Source: Manduca sexta
Lineage: Eukaryota; Arthropoda; Insecta; Lepidoptera; Sphingidae
Assembly (NCBI RefSeq): GCF_014839805.1
Contig: NC_051134.1
Span: forward strand, 5,921,170-5,985,169
Reading direction: 5' to 3'
Length of the DNA stretch: 64,000 nt
Shown here: one piece after another, positions 10,699 to 21,420 of the stretch
Layout: every line of letters begins with the position of its first letter
Position numbering within the stretch: the first letter of the stretch is position 1
Made by a program: the position numbers and the translations under genes
Notes under the pieces: model-generated
What the model was told of the DNA's origin: nothing
The model's input: the letters and a program-made list of their open reading frames with translations, nothing else
The model's database searches: none

Positions 10699-10984
10699 AT
10701 GTATAATATGCGTAATCTTCGTGAATTAATGTTAATTTTAACCATTTTACCATGCATAGGTATATTACCTGATTGCATTTGTGATTAGGTAAACTATAAC
10801 TGCTTCATAGTTACCAGCTCAGAGCTTCACTATCGTACATTCCTTCTCTTAACTCAGTAATATCGATTTACCAACAAAAGACCCGCATATAACTTATTAC
10901 AACAATAATCTAAAAATAAATGACCTTATGTTATAAATCACAGCCATTAACGTGATATTATCTGAAAATAAATCAAAGAAGCCT

Positions 10985-11185
10985 TAGCCCAAAACGGTTA
11001 TACGAGAAGCGAGGGCGTCCGAAGCCGCGGGAAGGGCTGTTAGTCATTTGACCTTACGCCCGGCGCAGTATTACCACGAAAATCGACACCGCACTTTCGA
11101 CTGGCATGGGGGACGAACGTAACGTGACACTTCGTAGACGCGAATTTTCATTATGATCCGCCTGGTGGGCGGGTCAGGATAATGT
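10985..11185. other. CpG- and GC-rich patch
   Basis: A GC-rich island (GCGAGGGCGTCCGAAGCCGC, CGCCCGGCGCAG, CCGCCTGGTGGGCGGGTC) in AT-rich DNA, including a TTTGACCTTA nuclear-receptor-like half site near 11058. It could be a regulatory island, a promoter remnant or an unknown GC-rich repeat. No protein is recognisable in any frame. Confidence 0.35.
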
Positions 11186-11404
11186 GGTCACAAAATTTCA
11201 AAATTCAAAGTGAACGTAATGGCCCTGGATGAATCTATTTTAGTAATTACCTTGCAGGATTGAGACGGGAAAGGAGAAAGGGCATGTCTCAACTGATCAG
11301 ATGAAGGTCTGAAGGATAAAACTTAAGACACATGTATATTTGTATTTTCTTTGTCAATTATCACTCGCTATGAAAGCGAAGGAATTCATCATCGGGTAAT
11401 TTAC

Positions 11405-11535
11405 ATACATAATTTCGAAGGTAAGTGAAGTTTGCCAGACCAGGCCAGCGTGGTGGAGTAAAGCCTAAATCCTTTCAGTAGTGCAGGCACGTACCCAACA
11501 ATAGGACAACATATAACAGAGCTGGTATTACAGAT
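11405..11535 (+). mobile_element. SINE-B 3' fragment, plus strand
   Basis: Matches the 3' third of SINE-B (full copy 48338-48675): TTCGAAGGTAAGTGAAGT, AGGCCAGCGTGGTGGA, GCCTAAATCCTTTCAGTAGT, then an ATATAACAGAGCTGGTATTA end. The 5' tRNA-like head is missing. Confidence 0.72.
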
Positions 11536-12199
11536 ATTTAGATCGAAATTAATTGAAGTATCGGAAACATACTTCATGTTAGTAATAAATGCTGAGTAAA
11601 TAGCTCATGTAATTTCGTGCGAATGCCGTGTGCATAAAATTAAGGCGTAAATTACATCGCGAGCTGAATAATGTAGCATCATAAACCTATTAATACTGAT
11701 TATAGTAGCTATATTACAAAACAAAGCTACACTAAATCCAACTCTATATGATTAATGATAGAATCCTAAATCGATTAACAGTGTAATGTTATATTCGGCC
11801 TTCTGAACACTGATGAATAATTTGGCAGTTCGCCTAAGCGTGATAATCTACATAATATCGAACATCTTTGTGTCATGTTTCAGTTTCATTTATTACAGTA
11901 CTGACAAAGACTACCCCGATTTTGAAGAACGGCTACTTAAAACAGAGGGGCTTTCTCTTGGAAAAGGATTGGGGTGGCAAAGCCGGGAACAAAAGCTATA
12001 ATTTATTATTATAAAGCAACGAACTTATTTGGTAATATTGGTATGCAAGAGTTGGTCTTAATAGATATTAATGATTTGTTTTCTTTAACTATTAACAACA
12101 GTATTAAAAGATTATTCTTAATATACATCATAGCCAGTCTTTATGAATATGAACATCGAATGCACTAAGTTCTAATTGATTAACTTACAGTGATAATTT
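11536..12199. other. No recognised feature
   Basis: AT-rich; short open frames at 11813-12168 have no protein character. Confidence 0.35.
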
Positions 12200-12395
12200 G
12201 TTATGTTAACGCGAATGCTAGACATTAAAATAAAACTATTTTACGGATTTTATCGCCATTTTTATATTATAATTTTCTCCCGACGTTTCGAAGACTGCAG
12301 CCTTCGTTGTCACGGGGCGGACTGAGGTGTTGGTCATCCGAAAAGTCAAAGTTATAATATCTACCTACATTTTACAATTATACAACTTTTTAAAT
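12200..12395 (+). mobile_element. FB-1 fold-back element, left arm only
   Basis: Has the full left arm in order: ACGCGAATGCTAGACATTAA, TTTTACGGATTTTATCGCC, CCCGACGTTTCGAAGACTGC, GGGGCGGACTGAGGTGTTGG and CAAAGTTATAATATCTACC. No inverted right arm follows, so this is a solo or deleted copy. Confidence 0.75.
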
Positions 12396-12979
12396 TTTAG
12401 CTGTTGGTCCGATGTACGCAGAATGAGCTTACAGTCTTGAAGTCTGGCAGTCTGATTACTGACAATGGACAATTATACCAGGCGAGCTACTTGCTATCAA
12501 AAAGACTGGCCTGATTCCTAATATCACATCTATAAAAACAGCTGCCAAACTCAGGTGACCTCTTATAACAATGTATAATAACGGGTCCAATTAACTTGGA
12601 GACCCTATTATCGTGGTCACAATGATAAAATATAAATTAAAAATATTATTACACCACGATCTAAACAAGTCATTAAATCATCGTAAAACGGTGTTTATCT
12701 GTGTTGATAAGAGCGCTATGACTGCACTCGCTGTGGACGGCTACTGTGATCTTCAAGCATAAATCCTGGAGAGGTACCCAGAGTTCTAATACACCGTGGT
12801 GTAGCTTATTCTGTTCTATGTGTTGAAACTGTATAGTAACAAAGAGTATAAACCAAACAATAACGACCAATGAGCTATATTAGTACTGGCATTATGCCGC
12901 TTAAAAAAATATTGTATACTTCTCTTTGGTCGTTGTCTAGTCATTACTGTTCTCAATAAAATCTACTCATATTATTTCA
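12396..12979. other. No recognised feature
   Basis: AT-rich; nothing matched to other copies or proteins. Confidence 0.35.
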
Positions 12980-13025
12980 ATCCAGAGTTATTTCTCTCAT
13001 AATCCATCACTATGTAATAATACCA

Positions 13026-13039
13026 GCCTTGTGTTATAT
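13026..13039. repeat. Target-site duplication, left (R1-type 3' end)
   Basis: GCCTTGTGTTATAT here and GCCTTGTATTATGT at 13260-13273 match at 12 of 14 positions, with two transitions. They directly flank the inserted segment 13040-13259. Confidence 0.7.
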
Positions 13040-13259
13040 ACTCCCCAAGACCGTCTCGTATGCGCTGAAGGCCATTGCGGGTTTTGGTTGGTTTGCAGGT
13101 GTGGAGTATACAGGGGTTAGGGACTCGATCCAATGCTCGCTCGGATGATGCTATACTCCCGTGTCGACATTGGGCCGTAAGACCGGTGAAACCAAGATAA
13201 CCGTTCCACTCACCCCCCAAGTGGTGGTAGCGATAACACGCTTTTGCCCGCGAAAAAAA
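13040..13259 (+). mobile_element. 5'-truncated R1-clade LINE 3' end
   Basis: Homologous to the 3' untranslated end of the element at 58047-60128. The shared ordered motifs are GTTAGGGACTCG, GGGCCGTAAG-CCGGTGA, CAA-ATAACCG, a C-rich run and CCGCGAAAA, ending in a short A tract (13254-13259). It holds no coding sequence. The A tract and imperfect flanking duplication show target-primed insertion of a severely truncated copy, here into the tail of a SINE-B. Confidence 0.75.
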
Positions 13260-13599
13260 GCCTTGTATTATGTCCACTGCATGAGCCACTCCATTATGGG
13301 CCTCCTCTACTACTGAGAGGGTGTTAGGCTTTAGTTCACGCTGGACTAGTTCGGGTGGACAGACTTCACATAGCTAGTTTATTTTTAAATTATTAGGTAG
13401 GTTTGCTCACAAAGTTTTCCTTCCTCGTTAAAATTACCGATAATTGATAAATAATACCTATGTAAAACTGCGAAATTCAGAGGTTTATGTCTTGGGCTTT
13501 GATCCTCGAACATCAATAATGGAAAGCTTGTGACGAAGTTTGAGGGTTCAAACTCTGCCTTCGAAAAGTTTACATTTAATATTGGTTATGGGATATATT

Positions 13600-13805
13600 T
13601 CATAACAGCCCAGATAGCGACCACCGTACACAAGGAGTTAAAACCCGCTATAATGGCCCACGTGTGTCGCGTTCCGGGATCAGCCTGTTTATATCCGGTT
13701 CCAACAGGCCGGCATAATTGTTTCGACTGTCGAGGGATGATCGCTTGTCAGTCGACATTCTATTGGACCCCACTCTACTTCCCCTCAGGTGTATTAGAGT
13801 CACTT
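13600..13805 (+). repeat. Repeat D copy, plus strand (well preserved)
   Basis: The most complete member of the family in the window: CAGATAGCGACCACCGTACA, CGTGTGTCGCGTTCCGGGAT, ATATCCGGTTCCAACAGGCC, GGCATAATTGTTTCGACTG, CAGTCGACATTCTATTGGAC and a CACT-TACTTCCCCTCAGGTG end. The open frame across it (13530-13904) is incidental. Confidence 0.78.
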
Positions 13806-14022
13806 AGCCGTGCACGCATAAAAATGCAATGTATAGTTACAATACTGCATGTAGTACTATTGAAGTTGATATCACGCCGGAGCGCACTCAGCAACAAAGA
13901 TTAAAGTTTATTTCGAGCGGTCGTTGCGCCTGCAAAGGTTAATATGTTCGTGTTTGTTTATTGTAAGAGTTACTATCGGTTGGTAACAGAATCTGGTTTG
14001 ATTCCTTCAAACTCGAAATTAT

Positions 14023-14127
14023 TCTTATGTATTATAAAACAAAGTCCCCCCTGCGTTTGTCTATTAGTACTTAAAACCTTTAGTCCGGAAAAACTGTCAC
14101 GAGGATAAAGCAACGAACAAAAGCTAG
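14023..14127 (+). mobile_element. Heli-A Helitron-like element, internally deleted
   Basis: Begins TTCTTATGTATTATAAAACA with AAAGTCCCCC and ends AACAAAAGCTAG followed by T, as in the better copies at 20373-20581 and 54159-54366. About 100 bp of the middle is missing. It shows the family 3' end CTAG|T but lost the GC hairpin. Confidence 0.62.
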
Positions 14128-14317
14128 TGAAAATAGTACTAACTTTAATGAGCAAAATCTCCTAGTTTTTTTTCTCTATAATCTACCGCTGTATCGGAAA
14201 AACTAAATGACTTGAGAAGAAGCGCCAAGAAATTCAGTCGAATGTCTGTTTAATTCAATGAATACTAAATATTATCATTATCTATTTTTTATACGTACAC
14301 GTGAAAATGCATTGCAC

Positions 14318-14400
14318 CTTGTGGTAAGTGGAGTGGTGTCCAACAGAATGTCGACGAAAGATGATTAGCCCTCAACAATCGACACAATTATGTTGATTAT
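14318..14400 (-). repeat. Repeat D fragment, minus strand
   Basis: Contains the reverse of the family end (GTGGTAAGTGGAGTGG, then AGAATGTCGACG, then TCGACACAATTATG). Only this end survives. Confidence 0.65.
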
Positions 14401-15790
14401 TATTTATTACCTATATTAATGCCTTCAAAGGGCGTTCAAATATTGTCCTAATTACAACTGTATCTATCTTAATAACACCTAAAGGGGAAACATACCTAAT
14501 CTTTAGCCCATAGAGACTATAATTTATACTTCTAATCACGTCGCCGTTGGAAAGGTCACGAATGTTAAAATTTCGATTAATCAGTTTACCGTCTCTAACA
14601 ACTTTGTACAAATGACAAATCCAATTACATAAACTGATTATGTCTCGTCCAATTTGGTGGGCCAGATGCTATATTGAAACAATAGGTAAAATTAGAATTA
14701 AATGGGTTAAAATTATTATAAAAATTATTGAAAATGTTGCCAATTTTAAAGTAAATGAATTTATTTTTAATGAAAAGGGATTTTCAACTTTCTCACTAGC
14801 AATGATCAAAAGAAAAATCACACGTCATATACTTAAAATTATTAAATGTGTAGCAGATGCGAAGGGTGAAATATTTCAAAAGGTAACCCGAGGCAAAAAA
14901 ACCTGCCGTGGTTAAAATATCGTGGCCAATTTGTCAGAAAACAAAAATTAAGACAGACGTAAATAAACCTAGAAGAGAAGCCGGTAGGAATCGGCTTGCA
15001 TGGACGCTTCGCCATTGATGTGTAGCCAATCAAGTAAGTAAACAGTAGCATTGATTGAAAGAAAAATAATTATTATAAATGGAATCAGTTGTAGTAATAG
15101 GTCATAAATTCGTAAAGGCGGGGGTCATGACCCCTAATACACCTGAGTACGTCCACAGCCCTAAATTTACCTTTGCGTATCCGTTTGGAGTTCAACAGTG
15201 ACGTAATATGTTTTACCTGTAAAGAAAAAAACATAAATATTCAACGTCTTGTAATTTATACTAAAAGGTCAGGTATATTATTATTTATTTTTTCTAAAAT
15301 ATCATTACCTTTTGGGCCTAAACACACACTGTCATGACATAATTTTAATCATTTTGCAATAATAGCCTTAATATTGACATCATTGGAGGTCCAAATCCAT
15401 ATTATAGTTCTTTGTACACAATTTATTTCGTTATAGCTGAATTTCATATAATAACAAAACTTCTATGACAATTTTCAGGCTTAAGTCCTATTGCATAATG
15501 TTTAAATTGGCTTACACGAAAACTATGATAACACTGTTCTAAATTTAGCCAGGCCCTAAACACGTAACGAGGATGTCAGCCCGCCCCACACTGCGGATTT
15601 GTGATAACATTTCACATTCATAAATTTGACGTACATTGCCGCTTTTCACAACTCATTTTCACGCCCAATAACTTTTGGCAAGCTATGTGTATAAACGTAG
15701 GCGAAAATATCGCGGTGTTGTGGTATTGTTGCGAACTTTGGTATTTCGGCGACGCGTGGGTGTTTGTACTGCATTCGTGTCAATGCGGAG
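14401..15790. other. Long AT-rich stretch without recognised content
   Basis: Includes a 91-codon plus-strand frame at 14640-14915 that is rich in I, K and N. That is typical of AT-rich non-coding DNA and shows no domain. No repeat match was seen. Confidence 0.4.
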
Positions 15791-15794
15791 GTGA

Positions 15795-15874
15795 AGGTCA
15801 AAGGTGAAGGTTATATCTGAAGGTCATTGCAGTTGCGCAACACTGGGCTTCCGATCGATGATGACCTGTGACCC
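15795..15874. promoter_or_regulatory. Candidate enhancer: DR1 + C/EBP palindrome + DR1
   Basis: AGGTCA-A-AGGTGA (15795-15807) is a direct repeat spaced by 1, followed at once by AGGTTA (15808-15813) and another AGGTCA (15821-15826). GTTGCGCAAC (15832-15841) is the perfect palindromic C/EBP site. TGACCT-G-TGACCC (15862-15874) is a minus-strand GGGTCA-C-AGGTCA, a near-ideal DR1. DR1 elements bind HNF4 and RXR/USP-type receptors, and with C/EBP they are the usual code of liver or fat-body enhancers. The sites are seen directly; activity is inferred. No gene is visible nearby. Confidence 0.5.
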
Positions 15875-16034
15875 CTGCACCTGTGAATGGTGTTTCGGCA
15901 GTAGGGCTGTGAAAATTATACAATTAAATTTATACGATCTAACATGGAATATCTTTTATGATTTTGAAGGATTCGAAACGATGGTTAGAAAGCATGCTCT
16001 CGTGTTTTTGTATTTCGTACTTGAATTGAATTGA

Positions 16035-16215
16035 AATAGTTTTTCCGGGATAAGAATCTCGCTATAATTTGTTTGGGATAAAAAGTGGCATAGTCCTTCC
16101 CAGGATCTCAAACTATCGCGGCACCAAATTTCATCGAAATCCGTTAGGTAGTTTTTGAGTTTATAACAGACAGACAGACACGACGGATGACTTTGTTTTA
16201 TTATATGTAAGAATA
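16035..16215 (-). mobile_element. Heli-A 3' module, minus strand
   Basis: Read on minus it gives ATAAAACAAAGTCATCC, AACTCAAAAACTACCTAACG, AGTTTGAGATCCTGGGAAGG and TCTTATCCCGGAAAAA, the ordered body of Heli-A. Both terminal signatures (TC start, CTAG end) are degraded. Confidence 0.65.
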
Positions 16216-18350
16216 AAGGGATAATAATGTATAGTTTAAAAAAACTTTTACGTTAATTATATCGCTGAATATTGTTCCAACGGTATAAAACTTGCTTTTT
16301 ATTCTTTTAATTCAATGAGTGCAAATCGAGAAGGCTAGTTTCAGGCTGAATGATGCGACTCCGATCCACCCGATGTCACCTCCAGAAAAATACCTCATGA
16401 AATATGAACTTTGGTAATGCGCGTAAAAGCTCAACGGCGTGCCGTAAGTCTAATAAAGCGCTGAGCAGGCGTTATCAATTTGTTGCAACAGACACAACAC
16501 AAAATGGGGGGAACGAACTGTCCATATTTCGTTTGTAATTACAATTATTTTAGTTTTCACACAATTACTAAGAAACTAAGTTAATTCAACTACATGCTGA
16601 ACCAAGGAACAGTACTTTAGTTGGCAGTTGCTTCAACCAAATTACTAAAATAGTGTTACAGTTTGTTGCCACCGTTTTCACTGCAATATGAAGTATCTAG
16701 TGGATCAATATGACAGCATCCACAGGACGTCAAATACCCCTGTTCTTTTACAAATCCATCTTGACACGAATGTAATTCCAATTCCCCTGGCTGTTTGCTG
16801 TCTGCTTGTTCATAGATGATGACTATCCATCAGATGACCTCTGGTTGGCATTCTTTCTATAAAATTCACGCTATAAATATAAGCGTGTATTAAATGAACA
16901 TTTTAAACCGTCCATATCACTTTGTCGGTCGTCTACAAGAATTATTTAACCATGATGTAATGCCATCTGTTGTAATTGTAAATAGCATAATTATATCATC
17001 AACTGCATACGCCGCATATTCTTCTACACATACCATTTATTATTTATTAGCTTTTGCTTGCAGCTACGTTCGCGTGAAAAAAAATCCGGGATATTTTTTT
17101 AAGAAAGTAGCTGGTCAGGAGTATTGTAGCTTCTTATTAGTGAATTTATTCAGAATTAGTTCCTGAGATTAGCATGTTTAAACATATAAACATACTCTTC
17201 AGTTGAATATATTAGTATAGATAAATGTCTACACATCGCTTACGTCACTGCCCGTGTAGAAGTCAATTCCAGAAGAAGTCACTATTTCTAGCTACTTCTT
17301 GGACTTTAAGTTAATGCAGATCTGTGTTTCAAATGTCATCTAAATCTATCCAACGATCTCTATTTTTGGTTTCGCGGAGAAAATGGCTTATGACTACCGA
17401 CTCGCCAGCCTTCGTCTTCGTCAGCGATCCCAGCGTTCACTTCTCACAAACATCTCAACCTCTTGCATTTATAATATTAGTCAAAAGTAAAATTAGAAGG
17501 ATGTTTTCTTGTTGGAGTGTTTCTGTGCTCAGATATCGTTGTGGCCTTGCGGAATTTCGTCATGTCATGCGATCCCGCCATTGCATTTTGTATCCGATAT
17601 AACAGTTTATAGTTCGTGTGGGACAGAACTTCGTCGAACTTTCGTTTTAGCCTACCCTCCAGAGATACAGGAGAGATCATAAGAAAACAGTTTGCGTTCA
17701 CCGAATTGCCCACGCGACAGTCTTTGTCCGGGATAGTATTATTAAAAACAAACATGTCTTTTGAACTTGGAAATAGTAAAAGTTAATAGAGATTTTTAAG
17801 AAACATTTCAATATTTGAAGAGATTACTCCCACACAAACTTTACCTATTTATATTTTAGTGTGTAGAATGGAAACCAAACTGTAGGGCGAGATAAAAATT
17901 TTAAAGAAAAATGTATTAAATATGTCTTACTTGGATGAGTTAACAAATGAGAAATATATAAGTAAATAATATCTTCGGAACCACACGAGCTATAGATAAT
18001 AACCATACTACGCTAAATACTGCTAACATGGGGCCTTGCTTCAAAATAGCCTTTAATCTAAGTCTGCGTACCTTCAAAACCTTATGAAAATATCAGGTAA
18101 TCGATTTCCATGCGATGTTTTCCTTCAGCGTTAGAGCGAACTATACTTAACATACAATCAGTCAGAGGTTACTTTGTCGCGGAATCTACCACATCTCTAG
18201 TCCATTGCTCCTTGAAAGTTAAAATAAGCAGACAAAATAGGTTCATAAATAGAAAACTGGAGCACAATCTATAAAACCCAATTTGGTACAGGGCTGCGAT
18301 TAATCAAAATAATCAGTGAGGCTTGCACATCCCTAACTGCTCTTGAATGG
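16216..18350. other. Long AT-rich stretch without recognised content
   Basis: About 2.1 kb. Open frames of about 90 codons at 16894 and 17324/17477 have no domain, signal peptide or membrane pattern convincing enough to call. No shared repeats were seen. Confidence 0.4.
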
Positions 18351-18354
18351 GGCC

Positions 18355-18477
18355 GAGCGTGGGCGTTCAATGAAAGCGTAGGCGTGTGAAAGAGACGGTT
18401 ATATTAACCGCTTACGAGGGTGGGAGTGAGAGGGGAGATAACCCCCTGACAGGCGCTGGGGGCTCTCGCCCACGCTC
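18355..18477. promoter_or_regulatory. Inverted pair of perfect Egr/Zif268 sites in a GC-rich patch
   Basis: GAGCGTGGGCG at 18355-18365 and its exact reverse complement CGCCCACGCTC at 18467-18477 enclose about 100 bp of mixed GC-rich sequence with further short palindromes (for example GGTTATATTAACC). Each arm contains GCGTGGGCG, the classical 9-bp Egr1/Zif268 consensus. The arms could also simply form a hairpin or be an element's inverted termini, so the regulatory reading is inference. Confidence 0.4.
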
Positions 18478-19029
18478 GCTCAATGGACGGTGAATGAGAA
18501 TCAAGCAACAGTTCCGTACATATTATTACCATTAGATACGCCGACCTTTTGGAGTTTGATCACGTGACGTGTTGTTAGATGTAATTAGCTCTTACATCTT
18601 AGATTTGGTAGTTTTACGAGCGAGATGTCTACAGAATTACTACAGTTCAAAGATTCTGAAATCTTGCAGTATATTCACTGGTTTGGAATAAGGCCTATTA
18701 AAAACAATTTGTAATTTTTTTGTAACATAGATAAACTTCGTGAGTGAATTTCCCTCTGTTAACACGGGAAGAGCCTTGCCCAGCTTTGGAATAACTTCTT
18801 TGATTATATTAAGCTTATTCTTTTTGTTTATCTTCACCATAATATTATTATAATTCGGTTGAAAAATAACTTAATGATTAAGGAAAACAGAGCCCAATAT
18901 TCCTCTCAGAAAATGCGTCGTTCCCTAAGGAGAAATTTTCCTGAAAATCACAATACTCCGCAAAGGAAAAAGGAAACATGGAATTACTTGGAAATATACG
19001 TTTGATTATTTTTAAAGCGCGTATTATAT

Positions 19030-19105
19030 CGCCACATTAGTTTAGTGGCAGCGTACTTAAACCACTAATAAGAAGGCTTTGGGTTCAATTTTGTTCAATT
19101 CAAAT
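19030..19105 (+). repeat. Possible tRNA-like SINE head
   Basis: TTAGTTTAGTGGCAGCG looks like a pol III A box and TTTGGGTTCAATTTTG, about 45 bp downstream, like a B box. No cloverleaf can be drawn confidently and no body shared with other copies follows, so it is at most a SINE relic. Confidence 0.3.
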
Positions 19106-19284
19106 TTGTAGCTTTAAGATAAAAAAACGCTATAGTGTCGAACGATTGGAATTGATGCCTCCTATCACATCATGGGACGGATATCAGCTTAACAAACTTT
19201 AATGAACTTATTTTGCCTATACACCCTCGTCAGCTACGTTCAAGGCTTAACAACTATCACCATACTGATTTCTTATGTTTATCC

Positions 19285-19425
19285 AAATGTGTACAGTCAG
19301 TCAACAGTCCGCCCCGTGACTACGAAGGCTTCAAAGTCTTCGAAACGTCGAGAGATAATTATAATATAAAAACCACGATAAAATACGTAAAATAGTTTTA
19401 TTTTAATGTCAACACACTTTCAAAT
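19285..19425. mobile_element. FB-1 fold-back element, right arm only
   Basis: Shows the right-arm sequence AACAGTCCGCCCCGTGACTA, AGTCTTCGAAACGTCG, ATTATAATATAAAAACCACG and ATAAAATACGTAAAATAG, followed by ATGTCAACAC. It matches 48018-48130. The left arm is absent. Confidence 0.72.
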
Positions 19426-19528
19426 TTCTAATCTAATATTAGCCCAAAATAATCTCAGTATTATAAACGAGTAACCCTAAAACGCACACTTGAATATTTA
19501 CAAACGGTATCTGTTATGACGCGGGCGG

Positions 19529-19552
19529 TGACGTCAGAGTGGTGTGACGTCA
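19529..19552. promoter_or_regulatory. Two perfect CRE palindromes 16 bp apart
   Basis: TGACGTCA occurs at 19529-19536 and again at 19545-19552, preceded by a GC box (GCGGGCGG) and followed by a purine-rich GGGAGG tract and a CpG-rich stretch to about 19600. TGACGTCA is the full-length CREB/ATF site. Two copies about one and a half helical turns apart would be unusual by chance. No gene start is visible downstream on either strand. Confidence 0.5.
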
Positions 19553-19787
19553 AAGAGGGAGGGAGGTTGGGAGGCTGCGTACTGCGTAAAAGCGCACGGT
19601 AACATTTCTATTCGACACACTCCGTATCACACATCTGCCTATTTTGGTCAGGAAAAGAAACAGTTTTTGTTGGATTGACTAATTCCATCATTTTGATCAA
19701 GACAATTGAAAATGAGTTATGTATTACTAATATATAGTGGGATACACAGGTATTCAGATTTATAATAGAAATGATGTTTGATTACAC

Positions 19788-20030
19788 ACACATGACTTCA
19801 TTCCTAATGGGGTAGACAGAGGCGCAACTGGTGCAAGTTATCGCGATGTTTACACGTTCCATAATGGAATAGGGGCGACTTTACCGCCATATTGGATACA
19901 AATTATAGATTGCATACTGATACTAAGCAATAAACCAATATAACTAAAAAAATAAAAAACGACTCGAGGATCAAACTTGAGACATCAGTATGGCAAACAC
20001 CACAATACAACTCCGAGGCAGTCATGTAGA
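19788..20030 (-). mobile_element. SINE-A copy, minus strand
   Basis: Reverse SINE-A body: ACTTCATTCCTAATGGGGTA, AGAGGCGCAACTGGTGCA, AATAGGGGCGACTTTACCGC. A diverged head follows with the complement of a B box (AAACTTGAGACATC) and ACTCCGAGGCAGTCA. An A-rich insertion lies near 19935-19960. Confidence 0.75.
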
Positions 20031-20261
20031 ATTACATTGAATATGAATTTATATTTACAAGAATCTCGTCAAAATTTAAGTAAATTGAGTGTCAGAAGAA
20101 AGTCGCAGCGATATAGAGTTAGATAATAGAAAATGAAACGTAAGCCTTGGGGATTTGGTCTTATTCCCTTTAAATATGAATACATCAGATTTTACGCTCC
20201 GGGGGATAAAGAACCTTCAGATGGACTGAATATATCGCGGATTTATACCGGCTTTGTTTTA

Positions 20262-20310
20262 TACTAGTTTGTATTCGCGGCTTTGCTTGTATGAATGAAT
20301 TAATAGACGG
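20262..20310 (-). mobile_element. Heli-A end fragment, minus strand
   Basis: ACTAGTTTGTATTCGCGGCT followed by TTGCTTGTATGA is the reverse of the family 3' end (…GCCGCGAGCAAAAGCTAGT). Only the last 50 bp are present, next to a plus-strand copy. Confidence 0.55.
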
Positions 20311-20372
20311 AAGACAGGATTTATTGTGTCTCATATAGAGTTATTCTACATATGAGTTGCGTAAGTATAAAA

Positions 20373-20581
20373 TCTGTACATATTATAAAACAAAGTCCCC
20401 TTTATGTTTGTATGTTATCGATTTTCTCAAAATCTACTGAACGGATTTTTATGAAATGTTGCGTGGAGATAGTTTAAGACCCTGGTAAGGTTATAGTCTA
20501 CTTTCTATCCCGGGAAAATATATAGCGGGCCTTTTATTCCGAAAACTCCTTCACGAGGTCCAAGCCCCTAGCAAAAGCTAG
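20373..20581 (+). mobile_element. Heli-A simple form, plus strand
   Basis: Starts A|TCTGTACATATTATAAAAC, contains AAAGTCCCC, CTCAAAATCTACTGAACGGA, AGTTTAAGACCCTGG, TCTATCCCGGGAAAA and ends GCAAAAGCTAG|T. TC at the 5' end, CTAG at the 3' end and insertion between A and T are the hallmarks of Helitrons. There is no terminal inverted repeat and no coding capacity, so it is non-autonomous (209 bp). Confidence 0.7.
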
Positions 20582-21175
20582 TAAAATATAAATATTGATT
20601 AGAGTATTACCTATCTCGTTCTTGATTTAGTCAAAGAAGACTTCCAAGGATAGCTTTCAATTAGGGCATATTAGGTGAAAAGGTGATAATTAGGTAGGTG
20701 AGGTACCTGCATTGGTCTCTAATTTTTAATACACCGCCATTTTTATATATTCATGTCCCGAGTATATCTTTTTATTTAATAAAATACTACACAATAGCGA
20801 AAGAATGTAACCCCTGACGAAAATATATGTACATACATTTTATTCGTAACGTAGGGGAAATTGCGTATTACATTTCATATTTACATGAAAGAGCCGGCTC
20901 GCTACATTAACATATAATTCAGAAAAATGCTCCTTTAAATGTACGTGGTAGAGTTTTCTTGAATATTACTTTGATCATTAAAAAAATAATATTTAAAACT
21001 TTTTCATGTTCAATCTTAGCAGGAATTTTTGAAGAGCCAATGTAATATATATTACTTCGTCGCTTCGGTATTCGTCAATTGCATTTATAATGGCTCTCTG
21101 CTGAACTAAATCTTTAACGTCGGCTACTTCTGCGAGAGTTTTAGCTTTACCATCCAGGACCGGTTTTATCTATCC
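20582..21175. other. No recognised feature
   Basis: AT-rich; no match to other copies or protein-like frame. Confidence 0.35.
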
Positions 21176-21420
21176 AAGTGCCCCTTTTTAGCGACTTTTT
21201 TTATGACCCAACTATGTTTATTTTTTATCGGGGGTTGGCAAAGTGGCTTCACTGCACCTGATGTTAAGCGAAGTGAAGCTCAAAGAAAGATACATATACA
21301 TTGTTTGGTATATTACTTGCGTGCCCAAATTATTTTGTTACGTGCCACCACTGGCATACGTGCCGTCGGTTTGCCATTACCCAGTCCGTGTAGATAGACT
21401 TTACATACCCTCGAAATTAC
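21176..21420 (+). repeat. Repeat F copy, plus strand
   Basis: Contains TAGCGACTTTTTTTATGACC, GGCTTCACTGCACCTGATGT, and TGCCACCACTGGCATACGTG, matched in reverse at 5560-5770. The end near 21395-21415 (ACATACCCTCGAAATT) resembles the SINE-B 3' area in reverse. Confidence 0.62.

Larger units (their letters stand above)
12980..13380 (-). mobile_element. SINE-B, minus strand, split by an R1-type insertion
   Basis: Read on minus, 13380 down to 13260 gives the SINE-B 3' region: CCAGCGTGAACTAAAGCCTA, CTCTCAGTAGTAGAGGAGGC, then GCAGTGGACATAATACAAGG. The rest of the tail (GCTGGTATTATTAC) continues at 13039 and below, after a 220-bp insertion. Removing 13040-13259 and one duplicate gives a continuous SINE-B tail comparable with 48600-48675. 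The tRNA-like head is lost. Confidence 0.72.

Noticed and set aside
13530..13904. 124-codon plus-strand frame
   Set aside because: It lies over a repeat D copy that is not open in its other copies.
14640..14915. 91-codon plus-strand frame
   Set aside because: I/K/N-rich composition expected of AT-rich non-coding DNA; no domain.
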